A stretch of DNA of 31,538 nt from JABCPE02 sp963518845 (GTDB lineage Bacteria; Bacteroidota; Bacteroidia; Flavobacteriales; Weeksellaceae), in NCBI GenBank assembly GCA_963518845.1, contig CAUQKV010000018.1:1-31538 (forward strand), read 5' to 3'. This document shows positions 23,178-31,452 of the stretch, one piece after another. Both the position numbers and the translations under genes were made by a program. Position 1 is the stretch's first letter, and every line of letters begins with the position of its first letter. The notes below the pieces were generated by a model. It searched no databases, was not told where the DNA came from, and worked only from the letters and a program-made list of their open reading frames with translations.

Positions 23178-24569
23178 ATGAAAATAAAATATTCTGAGCT
23201 AATAGACCAGACCTTATATTTCCCACAGGAAGAGTTTAACTACGACAGCGAAAGCCTGCACTTTCACGGAATCAATCTGATGAATGTGGTGGAGCAGTTC
23301 GGGACGCCGCTGAAAGTAAGTTACCTTCCAAAAATTTCACAAAACATACAAAGAGCCAAAAAATGGTTCGCAGAAGCCATCGATAAAAACGACTACAAAA
23401 ACGGCTACAGATACTGCTACTGCACGAAATCCAGCCATTTTTCTTTCGTTTTAGAAGAAGCTCTGAAAAATGATATCAGCGTGGAGACTTCCTCTGCATT
23501 TGACATTGATATTGTGAAAAAACTTTTTGAAAAAGGGAAAGTAAGCCGAGATATAGAGGTTATTTGTAATGGTTTTAAAACAGATGATTACCTTGAAAAA
23601 ATTTCAAACCTAATCAATGATGGTTTTGAGAATGTGATGCCGATAATTGACAATTATCGTGAGCTGGACAAACTGACAGAAAGTATTGACAGGACTTTCA
23701 ATATCGGTATTCGTATCGCATCTGAGGAAGAACCGAAATTTGAATTTTATACATCAAGACTGGGGATTGGATACAAGGACATTATCCCTTATTACAGCCA
23801 AAAAATCGCAGAACACCCAAATGCAAGGCTGAAAATGCTCCATTTCTTTATCAATACAGGGATAAAAGACACTGCATATTATTGGAACGAATTATTCAAA
23901 TGTCTGCGTGTTTATGCTCGTTTGAAGAAAATAGCGCCAGAGGTGGATTCCCTAAACATAGGTGGAGGGCTGCCTATAAAAACTTCTCTTAACTTTGATT
24001 ATGATTATGAGTATATGATTAACGAGATTGTATCTCAAATCAAGAAATTCTGCGAAGAAGAAGGCGTAGATGAACCTAATATTTATACTGAGTTTGGGTC
24101 TTTTACAGTTGGAGAAAGCGGCGCTAATCTCTACAAAATCATCAGCCAGAAACGCCAAAACGACAGAGAAAAATGGGATATGATAGACAGCAGTTTTATG
24201 ACTACATTGCCTGACACTTGGGCTATTTCCCGCCATTTTATCATGCTTCCGCTAAACCGCTGGGAAGATTCATATGAAAGGGTTTTTTTGGGTGGATTAA
24301 CCTGTGATTCAGATGATTACTACAATTCTGAACAGCATACCAATGCCATCTACCTTCCTGTGTTTAGCGATACTAAACCTCTTTATATCGGATTCTTCAA
24401 TACAGGAGCTTACCAAGAAACCATCAGTGGTTTCGGAGGAGTCCACCATTGTTTGATTCCACAGCCGAAACATATTCTCATCAACAGAAATGAAGATGGA
24501 GAGCTTGAATATGAGGTATTTAGCGAAGAGCAAAGACCTGAAGATGTCCTAAAATTATTAGGTTATTAA
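23178..24569 (+). CDS. speA: Bacteroidetes-type biosynthetic arginine decarboxylase (fold III PLP enzyme)
   Basis: A 463-residue decarboxylase expected to convert arginine to agmatine for polyamine synthesis. It is of the short Bacteroidetes SpeA type, not the 630-residue E. coli type. I start at the ATG at 23178 (MKIKYSELIDQT); a TTG 63 nt upstream would add 21 hydrophobic residues with no homologous look, across the likely promoter. The PLP lysine is probably Lys84 in YCYCTKSSHF. Other landmarks are VETSSAFDID, IASEEEPKFEFYTSRLGIGY (split at IASEEEPKFE/FYTSRLGIGY), SLNIGGGLP, EFGSFTVGESG, and the C-terminal GGLTCDSDDYYNSEQ. The usual partners agmatinase or agmatine deiminase are not in the window. 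Substrate is from family annotation; related enzymes act on other basic amino acids. Confidence 0.88.
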   Translation: MKIKYSELIDQTLYFPQEEFNYDSESLHFHGINLMNVVEQFGTPLKVSYLPKISQNIQRAKKWFAEAIDKNDYKNGYRYCYCTKSSHFSFVLEEALKNDISVETSSAFDIDIVKKLFEKGKVSRDIEVICNGFKTDDYLEKISNLINDGFENVMPIIDNYRELDKLTESIDRTFNIGIRIASEEEPKFEFYTSRLGIGYKDIIPYYSQKIAEHPNARLKMLHFFINTGIKDTAYYWNELFKCLRVYARLKKIAPEVDSLNIGGGLPIKTSLNFDYDYEYMINEIVSQIKKFCEEEGVDEPNIYTEFGSFTVGESGANLYKIISQKRQNDREKWDMIDSSFMTTLPDTWAISRHFIMLPLNRWEDSYERVFLGGLTCDSDDYYNSEQHTNAIYLPVFSDTKPLYIGFFNTGAYQETISGFGGVHHCLIPQPKHILINRNEDGELEYEVFSEEQRPEDVLKLLGY

Positions 24570-24576
24570 AAACACA

Positions 24577-24603
24577 AAAAACCTCCAAAATTTGGAGGTT
24601 TTT
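24577..24603. terminator. Bidirectional terminator between speA and the metallophosphoesterase gene
   Basis: AAAAACCTCC (24577-24586) pairs with GGAGGTTTTT (24594-24603) around a 7-nt loop that can zip further. T-runs follow on both strands. Confidence 0.9.
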
Positions 24604-24622
24604 CTTTTTATATTTAAAAGAT

Positions 24623-25816
24623 TTAATCTAATTCTATCAAAGTAATCTCTGGATAAATCCCAACTCTCCCATGAAAACCAATAACCCCGAAACCTCTGTT
24701 TACATAGAGATATTTTCCCATGCTTTCGTATAAATCTATCCATTTTTTATAGCGATACTGCACTGGCGACCATTTCACATTTTTCAAATCAAGGCCAAAC
24801 TGCATTCCGTGCGTATGCCCAGACAGAGTCAGCTGAATATCAGAGGGATGGGTCTTTACCACTGCATCAAAATGCGTAGGGTCGTGTGACATCAGTATTT
24901 TCACAGCATCCACGGGAACACCTTTTACAGCTTTATCCAAATCACCAAACTGAGGGAAAGGCGGCTCTCCCCAGTTTTCCACCCCTAAAAGATAGATTTT
25001 TTCGCCATTTCTTTCGAAAACTCTATGCTCATTTCGGAGCATTTCGAAACCTGCTTGTTTTTGATAATCAATTAGTTTTGGGACATTTTGTTTTTGCTCC
25101 TCGCTCGTATTCCATTGACCATAAAGTCCATAATCATGATTTCCCAAAACGGAAAACTTCCCGTCTTTAGCCTTAATTTGAGAAAATAAAGTGATAAAAG
25201 GCTTAAACTCATCAGCATAACTATTCACCATATCTCCTGTAAATAACACTAAATCAGGTTTTTGCTCATTGATTAAATCTATAGCGTGCTGCAGCTTAGA
25301 AGGGTCAGAAAAACTCCCACTGTGAACATCAGAAATTTGGACAATTCTATAACCTTTGAAACTTTTAGGAAGATTTTTAAATTTTAATTTTACTTTTCTT
25401 AAAATATGGCGATATTTCCCAAAAATAATGCCATCCACCACAGCAAGAGAAAGCAGTACAGTGCCACCCAAAGCCATCAAACCAAGGAACTTTCTCCTCT
25501 CTGGATAGTGGCTTCCCTTGGCAGAAAAAGTCTGAACCAAATACTTCCCAAACCGAAGAATATCATCCACCAAAAGAAAAAGAACCATAACCAGCTTTGG
25601 GACGATGAATATCATTATTATGTTCATCATAAAAGGAACTTTGGAAGAGTCTGGTCTGATAACAGCAAAATAGAAAATAGTTGCATAAATCAACGCATTA
25701 ACCGCCACATACCCTCCTCTGATAAAAGGATTCTGAGTCAAACTCTTAACTCCCTGATAAACATACACTTCTAAGACTACAAAAATTCCGAAGAGAAGTA
25801 AAAATTGTTTTCGCAT
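24623..25816 (-). CDS. Membrane-anchored calcineurin-like metallophosphoesterase
   Basis: A 397-residue protein. Four hydrophobic segments (about 4-20, 35-53, 64-84 and 113-132) precede a calcineurin-like phosphoesterase domain. All metal-binding motifs are visible: DVH (163-165), GDMV with Asp195, GNHD (225-228), SHDPTHF, and SGHTHGMQFG. The domain resembles the YkuE/YaeI branch, some of which act on UDP-sugar lipids, but the substrate cannot be told from sequence. The catalytic domain probably faces the periplasm or cytoplasm beside the membrane. It lies after the KAS III-like gene with about 100 nt between, which holds a hairpin, so they are likely separate transcripts. Confidence 0.93.
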   Translation of the reverse strand: MRKQFLLLFGIFVVLEVYVYQGVKSLTQNPFIRGGYVAVNALIYATIFYFAVIRPDSSKVPFMMNIIMIFIVPKLVMVLFLLVDDILRFGKYLVQTFSAKGSHYPERRKFLGLMALGGTVLLSLAVVDGIIFGKYRHILRKVKLKFKNLPKSFKGYRIVQISDVHSGSFSDPSKLQHAIDLINEQKPDLVLFTGDMVNSYADEFKPFITLFSQIKAKDGKFSVLGNHDYGLYGQWNTSEEQKQNVPKLIDYQKQAGFEMLRNEHRVFERNGEKIYLLGVENWGEPPFPQFGDLDKAVKGVPVDAVKILMSHDPTHFDAVVKTHPSDIQLTLSGHTHGMQFGLDLKNVKWSPVQYRYKKWIDLYESMGKYLYVNRGFGVIGFHGRVGIYPEITLIELD

Positions 25817-25850
25817 AGGTTTTTAAAAATATAAATATTATTCAAAACAA

Positions 25851-25878
25851 CACACCAGCATAGATTTATGCTGATGTG
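25851..25878 (-). terminator. Hairpin after the KAS III-like gene
   Basis: CAGCATA (25856-25862) pairs with TATGCTG (25867-25873) around GATT, extended outward by CACA/TGTG (25851-25854, 25875-25878) across a 1x1 mismatch. The reverse strand continues TTGTTTTG, a moderate T-tract. The plus strand has an equally good T-tract, but no plus-strand gene ends here. Confidence 0.6.
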
Positions 25879-25915
25879 GTTTTTATAGTTTTTGTATGAA
25901 AAAAGTATTCAATTG

Positions 25916-26983
25916 TTAAGGCATTTTGTAAACGAATGCATTGATATTCATCCCTGCACCCACAGAACACATCACTATATAGTCTCCTTTTTTCATGTTG
26001 TGCCCCTCCATTTTACCTTTGGTAATGAGGTCATACATCGTAGGAATGCTCGCCACAGAAGTGTTTCCCATTTCTTGGATAATCATAGGAGTGATGTTAT
26101 GGTCATATTCAGTCTTGCCATAGAGTTTGTAGAGTCTTGGGATGATTGCATAGTCCATTTTAGCATTAGCTTGGTGGATTAGAATTTTTTCTACATCATC
26201 TATGCCAATTCCCGCTGCATCGATAGTTTCTTTAATCGCAGGAGGAACATTCGTTAAAACATATTCATAAATTTTTCTTCCTGCCATTCTGATATATTTC
26301 TTCTTAGGGTCATGGTCTCTATTAAGAGAACAATCCATATCCAAATAAGTAATTTCTTCCTGGTTATCACAAATAGTCGCCGAAGAAATCATTCCCACCG
26401 TTTCATCATCTGTTGCTTTTACAACCACAGCACCTGCACCATCTGCAAAAATCATTCTATTTCTGTCATATGGGTCTAATGCTCGGCTCGGTGTTTCAGA
26501 ACCTACCACTAGAATAGTTTTGGCTTTTCCTGCCTTTATGAGAGAATCCGCCAAAATCATAGATTCTACCCAGCCAGGACAACCAAAAATCATATCATAA
26601 TTTACACACTTTCTGTTCTTTATGCCAAGTTTATGCTTTATTCTTGCAGACATAGAAGGCATAAAGCTACTTATCCCATCTACATTGATTTCTCCAAAAT
26701 TACTCGCACAGATAATATAATCTAGAGTTTCGCGGTCTATTCCAGCATCTTGGATAGCTATTTCAGAGGCTTTTGTAGCAATATCAGAATTGTTTTCATC
26801 ATCATTCACATACCTACGGCGTTCAATTTCAGTAATTTCTACAAATTTTTTGACAATTTCCTCATTAGGTTTGTCTATAATTTTTCCATTTTCATCATAG
26901 AAAACAGCATCTAAGAAATAATTTCCATCAATTACTCTTTCTGGAATATAAGACCCTGAACCTATGATTATAGTATTTGGCAT
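25916..26983 (-). CDS. Beta-ketoacyl-ACP synthase III-like enzyme
   Basis: A 355-residue thiolase-fold enzyme of the FabH/KAS III type. The triad is complete: Cys135 in MIFGCPGW, His270 in ILIHQANAKM and Asn307 in EMGNTSVASIP. It is longer than typical FabH (about 320-330), mainly because of a charged insertion near residues 28-45 (DENGKIIDKPNEE). The housekeeping FabH normally sits by plsX/rpmF, which are absent here, so this is probably a second KAS III used for starter or modified acyl chains (for example branched or aryl-polyene-type lipids). That role is inference. A -7 box lies about 130 nt upstream. Confidence 0.9.
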   Translation of the reverse strand: MPNTIIIGSGSYIPERVIDGNYFLDAVFYDENGKIIDKPNEEIVKKFVEITEIERRRYVNDDENNSDIATKASEIAIQDAGIDRETLDYIICASNFGEINVDGISSFMPSMSARIKHKLGIKNRKCVNYDMIFGCPGWVESMILADSLIKAGKAKTILVVGSETPSRALDPYDRNRMIFADGAGAVVVKATDDETVGMISSATICDNQEEITYLDMDCSLNRDHDPKKKYIRMAGRKIYEYVLTNVPPAIKETIDAAGIGIDDVEKILIHQANAKMDYAIIPRLYKLYGKTEYDHNITPMIIQEMGNTSVASIPTMYDLITKGKMEGHNMKKGDYIVMCSVGAGMNINAFVYKMP

Positions 26984-27257
26984 AATTGTGATTTTTTTAG
27001 TTTATTGTAAAATTCCTAAAGGATAGAACTCCTACCCTACTCATATAAATAAGGATTTATAAATTTTATAGCATAAAAATTACAAAAAATAAATAGCCTT
27101 ACTTAAAATTGTTAGCAAATATACAATAATAAATTAAATAATTATTGATTTATCAGAGAGAAAAAATACATTTGATATAATATATTTTTTATTAGAGAAT
27201 TAAATTCATTTATAAACTCTATTTTTCATCAAAAATTCATCTCTCAATAAAATTACA
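26984..27257. other. AT-rich intergenic stretch between the KAS III-like gene and the rny terminator
   Basis: About 270 bp with no open frame of gene size. Its KAS III-proximal half probably is the leader of that gene, with the -7 box TATATTTG at 27123-27116. The remainder (27124-27257) is very A/T-rich and shows no clear RNA or protein signal to my reading. Confidence 0.5.
27116..27123 (-). promoter_or_regulatory. Candidate -7 box for the KAS III-like gene
   Basis: The reverse strand reads TATATTTG, a full match to TAnnTTTG. It would give a leader of about 125 nt. No -33 TTTG was found at the normal spacing. Confidence 0.45.
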
Positions 27258-27284
27258 AAAAGCCTCCCAAAAAAGAAGGCTTTT
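27258..27284 (-). terminator. Terminator of the rny transcript
   Basis: On the reverse strand AAAAGCCT (27284-27277) pairs with AGGCTTTT (27265-27258) around an 11-nt loop, followed by one more T, then GTAATTTT. It lies 6 nt after the rny stop. Confidence 0.75.
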
Positions 27285-27289
27285 CAAAA

Positions 27290-28852
27290 TTATCTTGCTA
27301 TATTTACTGCTCTCGTTTCGCGGATTACTGTTACTTTTACTTGCCCTGGGTAAGTCAGTTCATTTTGTATTTTCTCTGAAATATCATACGAAAGCTGATG
27401 AGCTCTTTCATCATTTACCTTGCTGCTCTCTACCATTACTCTCAGTTCCCTACCTGCTTGTATCGCGAACGCATTAGAAACACCATCAAAACTTAATGCT
27501 GCTGCTTCTAAATCTTTCAATCTCTGGATATATGATTCTAGAACTTGTCTTCTCGCTCCTGGTCTTGCTCCTGAGATAGCATCGGCTACTTGAACGATTG
27601 GAGATAATAGAGAAGTCATCTCTATCTCATCGTGGTGTGCACCGATAGCATTGACAACCTCTGGATTTTCTCCAAATTTCTCTGCCCACTGCATTCCTAA
27701 AAGTGCGTGTGGTAGTTCAGATTCTTCCTCTGGAACTTTTCCTATATCGTGTAAAAGTCCAGCTCTTTTAGCTAATTTCACATTTAATCCCAGCTCCGCA
27801 GCCATAGTAGCGGCTATATTCGCCACCTCTCTAGAGTGCTGTAATAGGTTTTGTCCATAGGAAGAACGATATTTCATTCTACCCACTATTTTCACAAGCT
27901 CTGGATGAAGTCCGTGGATACCCAAATCTATTATTGTTCTCTTACCTACTTCTATGATTTCCTCTTCTATCTGTTTGCGGGTTTTTTCTACGACCTCTTC
28001 TATCCTTGCAGGGTGAATTCTTCCATCGGTAACGAGTCTATGAAGCGAAAGGCGTGCAATCTCCCTTCTTACAGGGTCAAAACACGAAAGCAAAATAGCC
28101 TCTGGCGTATCATCCACTATAATTTCAACGCCTGTAGCAGATTCCAAAGCACGGATATTTCGTCCTTCTCTACCGATAATTCTCCCTTTAACCTCATCAG
28201 ATTCTATATTAAATACTGAAACTGAATTCTCAATCGCCTGCTCTGTCCCGATTCTCTGAATGGTCTGAATAACGATTTTTCTTGCTTCGTTTTTCGCATT
28301 CATCTGAGCCTCTTCCATTATGTTCTGAACATAGGCTTGGGCTCTAGTTTTTGCTTCTGCTTTTAGAGATTCTACCAATTCTTTTTTGGCCTCTTCTGCA
28401 GAATAGTTAGATATTTTTTCCAACATTTCTACTTTTTGAGAAATGGCTTCATTGAGCTCAGCTTGTTTTTTATCAACGATTTCAGATTTTCTTTGATATT
28501 CAGCCTGTTGCTTTTCTAAATCTTTTTCAAGTCTAGAAACTTTACTAAGCTCATCATTTAGCTTACTTTCTTTATCCTTGGCTCTTTTCTCTATTTCCTG
28601 CATTTTTTTCTCACGAGCTTGGATATTGGCATCATGTTCTGTCTTTAATTCTAAAAACTTTTCTTTTGCTTGAACTATTCTCTCTTTCTTTATAGATTCT
28701 GCTTGTACATTGGCATTTTGAATGATGTTCTCTGCGTTTTGTTTAGCATCTTTTATAATGAAATTAGCTTTGGAATTTGTGGCTTTCCTTGAATAAAGAA
28801 TTCCTCCCAAAGCTCCCACTACAAGACCTATTATGATATAAATTATCTCCAT
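27290..28852 (-). CDS. rny: Ribonuclease Y
   Basis: A 520-residue membrane-anchored endoribonuclease that starts decay of many mRNAs. The order is typical: one N-terminal transmembrane helix (about 3-20), a long charged coiled coil (about 30-200), a KH RNA-binding domain with GREGRNIRALE (227-237), and an HD hydrolase domain with the HD pair at 368-369 (AGLLHDIGKVPEE) and GAHHDE (404-409). Length matches the family. It is the last gene of the coiled-coil protein-zapA-(RNA)-rny series, 225 nt after zapA, with the structured RNA lying between. Confidence 0.97.
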   Translation of the reverse strand: MEIIYIIIGLVVGALGGILYSRKATNSKANFIIKDAKQNAENIIQNANVQAESIKKERIVQAKEKFLELKTEHDANIQAREKKMQEIEKRAKDKESKLNDELSKVSRLEKDLEKQQAEYQRKSEIVDKKQAELNEAISQKVEMLEKISNYSAEEAKKELVESLKAEAKTRAQAYVQNIMEEAQMNAKNEARKIVIQTIQRIGTEQAIENSVSVFNIESDEVKGRIIGREGRNIRALESATGVEIIVDDTPEAILLSCFDPVRREIARLSLHRLVTDGRIHPARIEEVVEKTRKQIEEEIIEVGKRTIIDLGIHGLHPELVKIVGRMKYRSSYGQNLLQHSREVANIAATMAAELGLNVKLAKRAGLLHDIGKVPEEESELPHALLGMQWAEKFGENPEVVNAIGAHHDEIEMTSLLSPIVQVADAISGARPGARRQVLESYIQRLKDLEAAALSFDGVSNAFAIQAGRELRVMVESSKVNDERAHQLSYDISEKIQNELTYPGQVKVTVIRETRAVNIAR

Positions 28853-28894
28853 TATCTATTAACTATTTTATTATTTTTCTTTCCAATATTTTTA

Positions 28895-29044
28895 CAAAAA
28901 ACCCACAATAATCCATTTGTGATGTTAGAGTAAACTCCCTATCAACACGATTTGAGCTTATTTCTACTCTCTGTAATCCGACAAGATGACGGCACGCCAT
29001 TGAGAAGACTTTTACTCGGTAATTGTTTAGCGTTGAGTTTACCT
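28895..29044 (-). ncRNA. ssrS: Probable 6S RNA between zapA and rny
   Basis: The 225-nt gap between zapA and rny has no open frame but a clear long-range fold on the reverse strand. GTAAACTC (29042-29035) pairs perfectly with GAGTTTAC (28937-28930), about 100 nt apart; next, AACGC (29034-29030) pairs with GTGTT (28948-28944), leaving a 6-nt bulge. Inside lies a long unpaired region and a terminal hairpin around TGCCGTCATCTTGTCGG. This closing stem, open central bubble and apical stem is the layout of 6S RNA, which mimics an open promoter and binds RNA polymerase. The 3' side ends in a small hairpin (28921-28904) and a T-run (28901-28895). A TAACTTTA box (29055-29048) could be its -7 element. 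In many bacteria ssrS sits next to zapA, which supports the call. Ends are approximate. Confidence 0.7.
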
Positions 29045-29077
29045 AAATAAAGTTAGAATTATTGCAGGCTTCATTTA

Positions 29078-29377
29078 TTATTCTTTGTTATCCTCTTCCA
29101 GCTCCTTCAAAAAATTTATTACTTCTTTCAGCTTTTCATCAGCTTCTTTCAGCTCTCTATCTTTTTTCTGTAAATTAAACTCTGCATTTATCATAAGCCT
29201 AAGAGCGGTCATCGCGAGAGCATCCTGTTTGTCTTTGGTAGCATAGTTATTCTCCATCTCCTTTATTGTCATCTCTATATTTTTCCCTATTCTACGCACC
29301 ACTTCCTCCTGCTCTGGGGTGATATACATTGCATAATATCGCCCTGCGATATTTATTCTTATTTCCTGCTGAGCCAT
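29078..29377 (-). CDS. zapA: Cell division protein ZapA
   Basis: A 99-residue ZapA. The N-terminal domain starts IRINIAGRYYAMYITPEQEEVVRR (shown as IRINIAGRYYAMYI and TPEQEEVVRR), typical of the family, and a C-terminal coiled coil runs from about residue 60 to the end. ZapA tetramers cross-link FtsZ filaments at the division ring. Its ATG overlaps the stop of the preceding coiled-coil gene by one base (TAATG), so translation is probably coupled. Confidence 0.9.
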   Translation of the reverse strand: MAQQEIRINIAGRYYAMYITPEQEEVVRRIGKNIEMTIKEMENNYATKDKQDALAMTALRLMINAEFNLQKKDRELKEADEKLKEVINFLKELEEDNKE

Positions 29378-29679
29378 TACATTCCTGTATTTCTAAGATA
29401 AGCTATACATGCATCAATTTCCTTAATGAGTTTATTGATGTGATTTTTCATCAATCTATTATGGTCTGGATTACCAGAAATTGCTGAAATCAATTTTATC
29501 TTTTTTTGTTCCTCCTTCAACTCCTGATTTTCTCTCTGCTCCTCTTCATATTTCCCTTTCAGCAAATCATATTTTTTCTGCAAATCCTCATATTCTTTTG
29601 ATAATTCTTTATAATCCTTATTGATTTTTAGAATTTTATCTCTTAATACAGAAAAATTTTTATCTAAATCTACTGACAT
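29377..29679 (-). CDS. Small coiled-coil protein upstream of zapA
   Basis: A 100-residue, highly charged protein. Residues of about 15-65 form a heptad-like coiled coil (KELSKEYEDLQKKYDLLKGK), followed by SAISGNPDHNRLMKNHINKL and a final helix EIDACIAYLRN. It lacks a signal peptide or membrane segment. By position before zapA and by shape it could be a division-associated partner, analogous to but not clearly homologous with ZapB. The one-base overlap with zapA supports joint expression. A -7 box is just upstream. Confidence 0.82.
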   Translation of the reverse strand: MSVDLDKNFSVLRDKILKINKDYKELSKEYEDLQKKYDLLKGKYEEEQRENQELKEEQKKIKLISAISGNPDHNRLMKNHINKLIKEIDACIAYLRNTGM

Positions 29680-29708
29680 CTCCAGAAGTTTGTTCTAACC
29701 TTAATACG

Positions 29709-29716
29709 CAAAATTA
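29709..29716 (-). promoter_or_regulatory. Candidate -7 box for the zapA operon
   Basis: The reverse strand reads TAATTTTG, matching TAnnTTTG, 29 nt before the coiled-coil gene ATG. The -33 element is not clear. Confidence 0.5.
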
Positions 29717-29754
29717 CAATTTTTTTTGGATTTTTACTAAATTTTAAATTAAAA

Positions 29755-29778
29755 AACCATAAACTTTCGTCTATGGCT
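29755..29778 (-). terminator. Terminator of ubiE-porT with a GAAA tetraloop
   Basis: On the reverse strand a 10-bp stem (29778-29769 with 29764-29755, two G-U pairs) closes a GAAA tetraloop and runs into a T-run. It is 7 nt after the porT stop. Confidence 0.85.
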
Positions 29779-29784
29779 CTCTTT

Positions 29785-30525
29785 TTATTCAAATTTTAGA
29801 ACAAACATCAGTGCATTTGTTTTTAAGGAAGACATTGTCCCTGCCCAGTAGTTAGGCGTTGTCGCATTATCCTGAACTAGTTCGTTGTTTATTAAGAATG
29901 TTCCTCGTATCGCGGGAGTAAGTTTAAATTTAGAAAAATAAAACTGTATTCCTATCTCCGCAGACCACGCAAAATTATTCGTTCTCGTTCTAAAAGTCCC
30001 TTGCAGATTGTCATTCACACTTTTTTCATTTGACTGTAAATTCACCAGCCAATTCACCCCTCCCGCTGCGTAAGGACGAGAGTTAAACCATCTATTTCCA
30101 TGGAGTTCCAGCATCACAGGAACATCTACATAAGTGGATTTTACCTTTCTCAAAGTATATAAATCTCTGTCCGCAGGATTCACCGCTAAAACTGATGCAT
30201 TTTTAAAAGTAAGTTCCCTCTCCACGAACTGAATCCCCGGCTCTAGCCTGATATCCAGATAATCATTGAGTTTCATTCTTCCTATAAGTCCAGCCCCAAA
30301 TCCCACAGAATTTCTCACTATCACAGGGCTGTTTTGCTCTGAAAATCCGTTCGCCAGCTTCACTTTATAATCAAAACTATTGGCATTCAGATAAAAACCA
30401 TAGCTGTATTTATCCACATCTATCCACTCCAGCCTGTCTGGTCTATCCCTAATATTAAAAAGCGACTGTGCGTCCGACATTGAAAAAAGTCCAAACAATG
30501 ATAATATTCCAAACAATTTTTTCAT
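29785..30525 (-). CDS. porT: Type IX secretion system outer-membrane protein PorT
   Basis: A 246-residue exported beta-barrel protein. A signal peptide (MKKLFGILSLFGLFSMSDA) precedes a porin-like series of strands, with VGFGAGLIGRMKLNDYLDIR, LEPGIQFVERELTF, and a C-terminal LMFVLKFE ending in an aromatic strand. It matches PorT/SprT, needed for the Bacteroidetes type IX secretion and gliding machinery. The adjoining ubiE gene is a common porT neighbour in Flavobacteriia and strengthens the call. The start codon follows the ubiE stop by one base. No other T9SS genes are in the window, which is usual because they are scattered. Confidence 0.85.
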   Translation of the reverse strand: MKKLFGILSLFGLFSMSDAQSLFNIRDRPDRLEWIDVDKYSYGFYLNANSFDYKVKLANGFSEQNSPVIVRNSVGFGAGLIGRMKLNDYLDIRLEPGIQFVERELTFKNASVLAVNPADRDLYTLRKVKSTYVDVPVMLELHGNRWFNSRPYAAGGVNWLVNLQSNEKSVNDNLQGTFRTRTNNFAWSAEIGIQFYFSKFKLTPAIRGTFLINNELVQDNATTPNYWAGTMSSLKTNALMFVLKFE

Positions 30526-30526
30526 C

Positions 30527-31264
30527 TTATTTTTTTGCTTTATAAATTGTTACAATTCCTAAACTTAATTTTTTATACTCCACTTTTGAAAACCCCAAAT
30601 CTAGTAAAATATTTTTCATTCTCTCCCCACAAGGAAAATTCTGCACAGAGTCTGGCAGATAGGTATACGCCTCCTTTTCACCAGAAATCATCTTTGCTAA
30701 AAATGGAAGCACTTTCCTAAAATAAAAATTATACAAAGGCGACAAAACTCCCTCCATCTTTGAGAATTCTAAAATATAGACATTCCCATTTTCCTTGACC
30801 ACTCGCCTCAGCTCACTTAGACCTTTTTCTAAGTTTTCAAAATTCCTTACTCCAAATCCAACGCTCACAGCATCAAATTTATTACTTTCAAAAGGTAAAT
30901 TTTCTGCATTTGCTTTCTGAATGGTTATTTCGTGCTCAGCTCCCAACTGTTTGATTTTCTTGTCAGCCAAATTGAGCATTTCTTGGGACAAATCCACAGC
31001 GATTATTTTCACTCTGAATTTTTTCCAAAGCGCTATCGCCAGCTCGCCTGTTCCTGTAGCAACATCCAGAATTTGTTTTGGGTCATCGCTCTGCATCCAG
31101 TTCACCAAGTTTTTTCGCCACAAAAGGTCTATTCTAAGCGAAAACAAGCGATTAAAGAAATCATATTTCGGAGCTATTCTATCGAACATATTTTCCACTC
31201 TCAAAGTTTTATTTGAGGCAGAATCATCTACTTTCTTATTTAAGTTCGATTGATTTTCAGACAT
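30527..31264 (-). CDS. ubiE: Demethylmenaquinone methyltransferase UbiE/MenG
   Basis: A 245-residue SAM-dependent C-methyltransferase that turns demethylmenaquinone into menaquinone, the last step of the respiratory quinone pathway. The N-terminal motif MFDRIAPKYDFFNRLFSL (26-43), SAM motif I LDVATGTGELA (66-76), and VGFGVRNFENLEKGLSELRR are family-specific. An acidic, low-complexity N-terminal extension of about 20 residues precedes the conserved part. It is the first gene of a two-gene unit with porT. A -7 box lies 36 nt upstream. Confidence 0.95.
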   Translation of the reverse strand: MSENQSNLNKKVDDSASNKTLRVENMFDRIAPKYDFFNRLFSLRIDLLWRKNLVNWMQSDDPKQILDVATGTGELAIALWKKFRVKIIAVDLSQEMLNLADKKIKQLGAEHEITIQKANAENLPFESNKFDAVSVGFGVRNFENLEKGLSELRRVVKENGNVYILEFSKMEGVLSPLYNFYFRKVLPFLAKMISGEKEAYTYLPDSVQNFPCGERMKNILLDLGFSKVEYKKLSLGIVTIYKAKK

Positions 31265-31300
31265 TTAAAAACAATATATCTTTCAAAATATATTCAGTGG

Positions 31301-31308
31301 CAAAGATA
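31301..31308 (-). promoter_or_regulatory. Candidate -7 box for ubiE-porT
   Basis: The reverse strand reads TATCTTTG, a full match to TAnnTTTG, giving a leader of about 30 nt. The nearest upstream TTTG is only 13 nt away, short of the usual range. Confidence 0.5.
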
Positions 31309-31452
31309 TCACAAAAAAAATCAAATCATCATTAAATAAATATTCTTTGTTGGTTTTCTTCTATTTTTCATTTGAATTTCATTTGAACTTTTTCCTATTT
31401 TATGAATATTATTTTAATAATGAATAAACAATAAAAACCACCCAATAAAAAA

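Noticed and set aside
25851..25878. Plus-strand terminator reading of the hairpin before the metallophosphoesterase gene
   Set aside because: The plus strand has a good T-tract, but no plus-strand gene ends here; it is better explained as the end of the KAS III-like transcript.
26984..27257. Riboswitch in the leader of the KAS III-like gene
   Set aside because: The leader could be about 125 nt, but I could not find a stable conserved fold or a known aptamer motif, only A/T-rich sequence.
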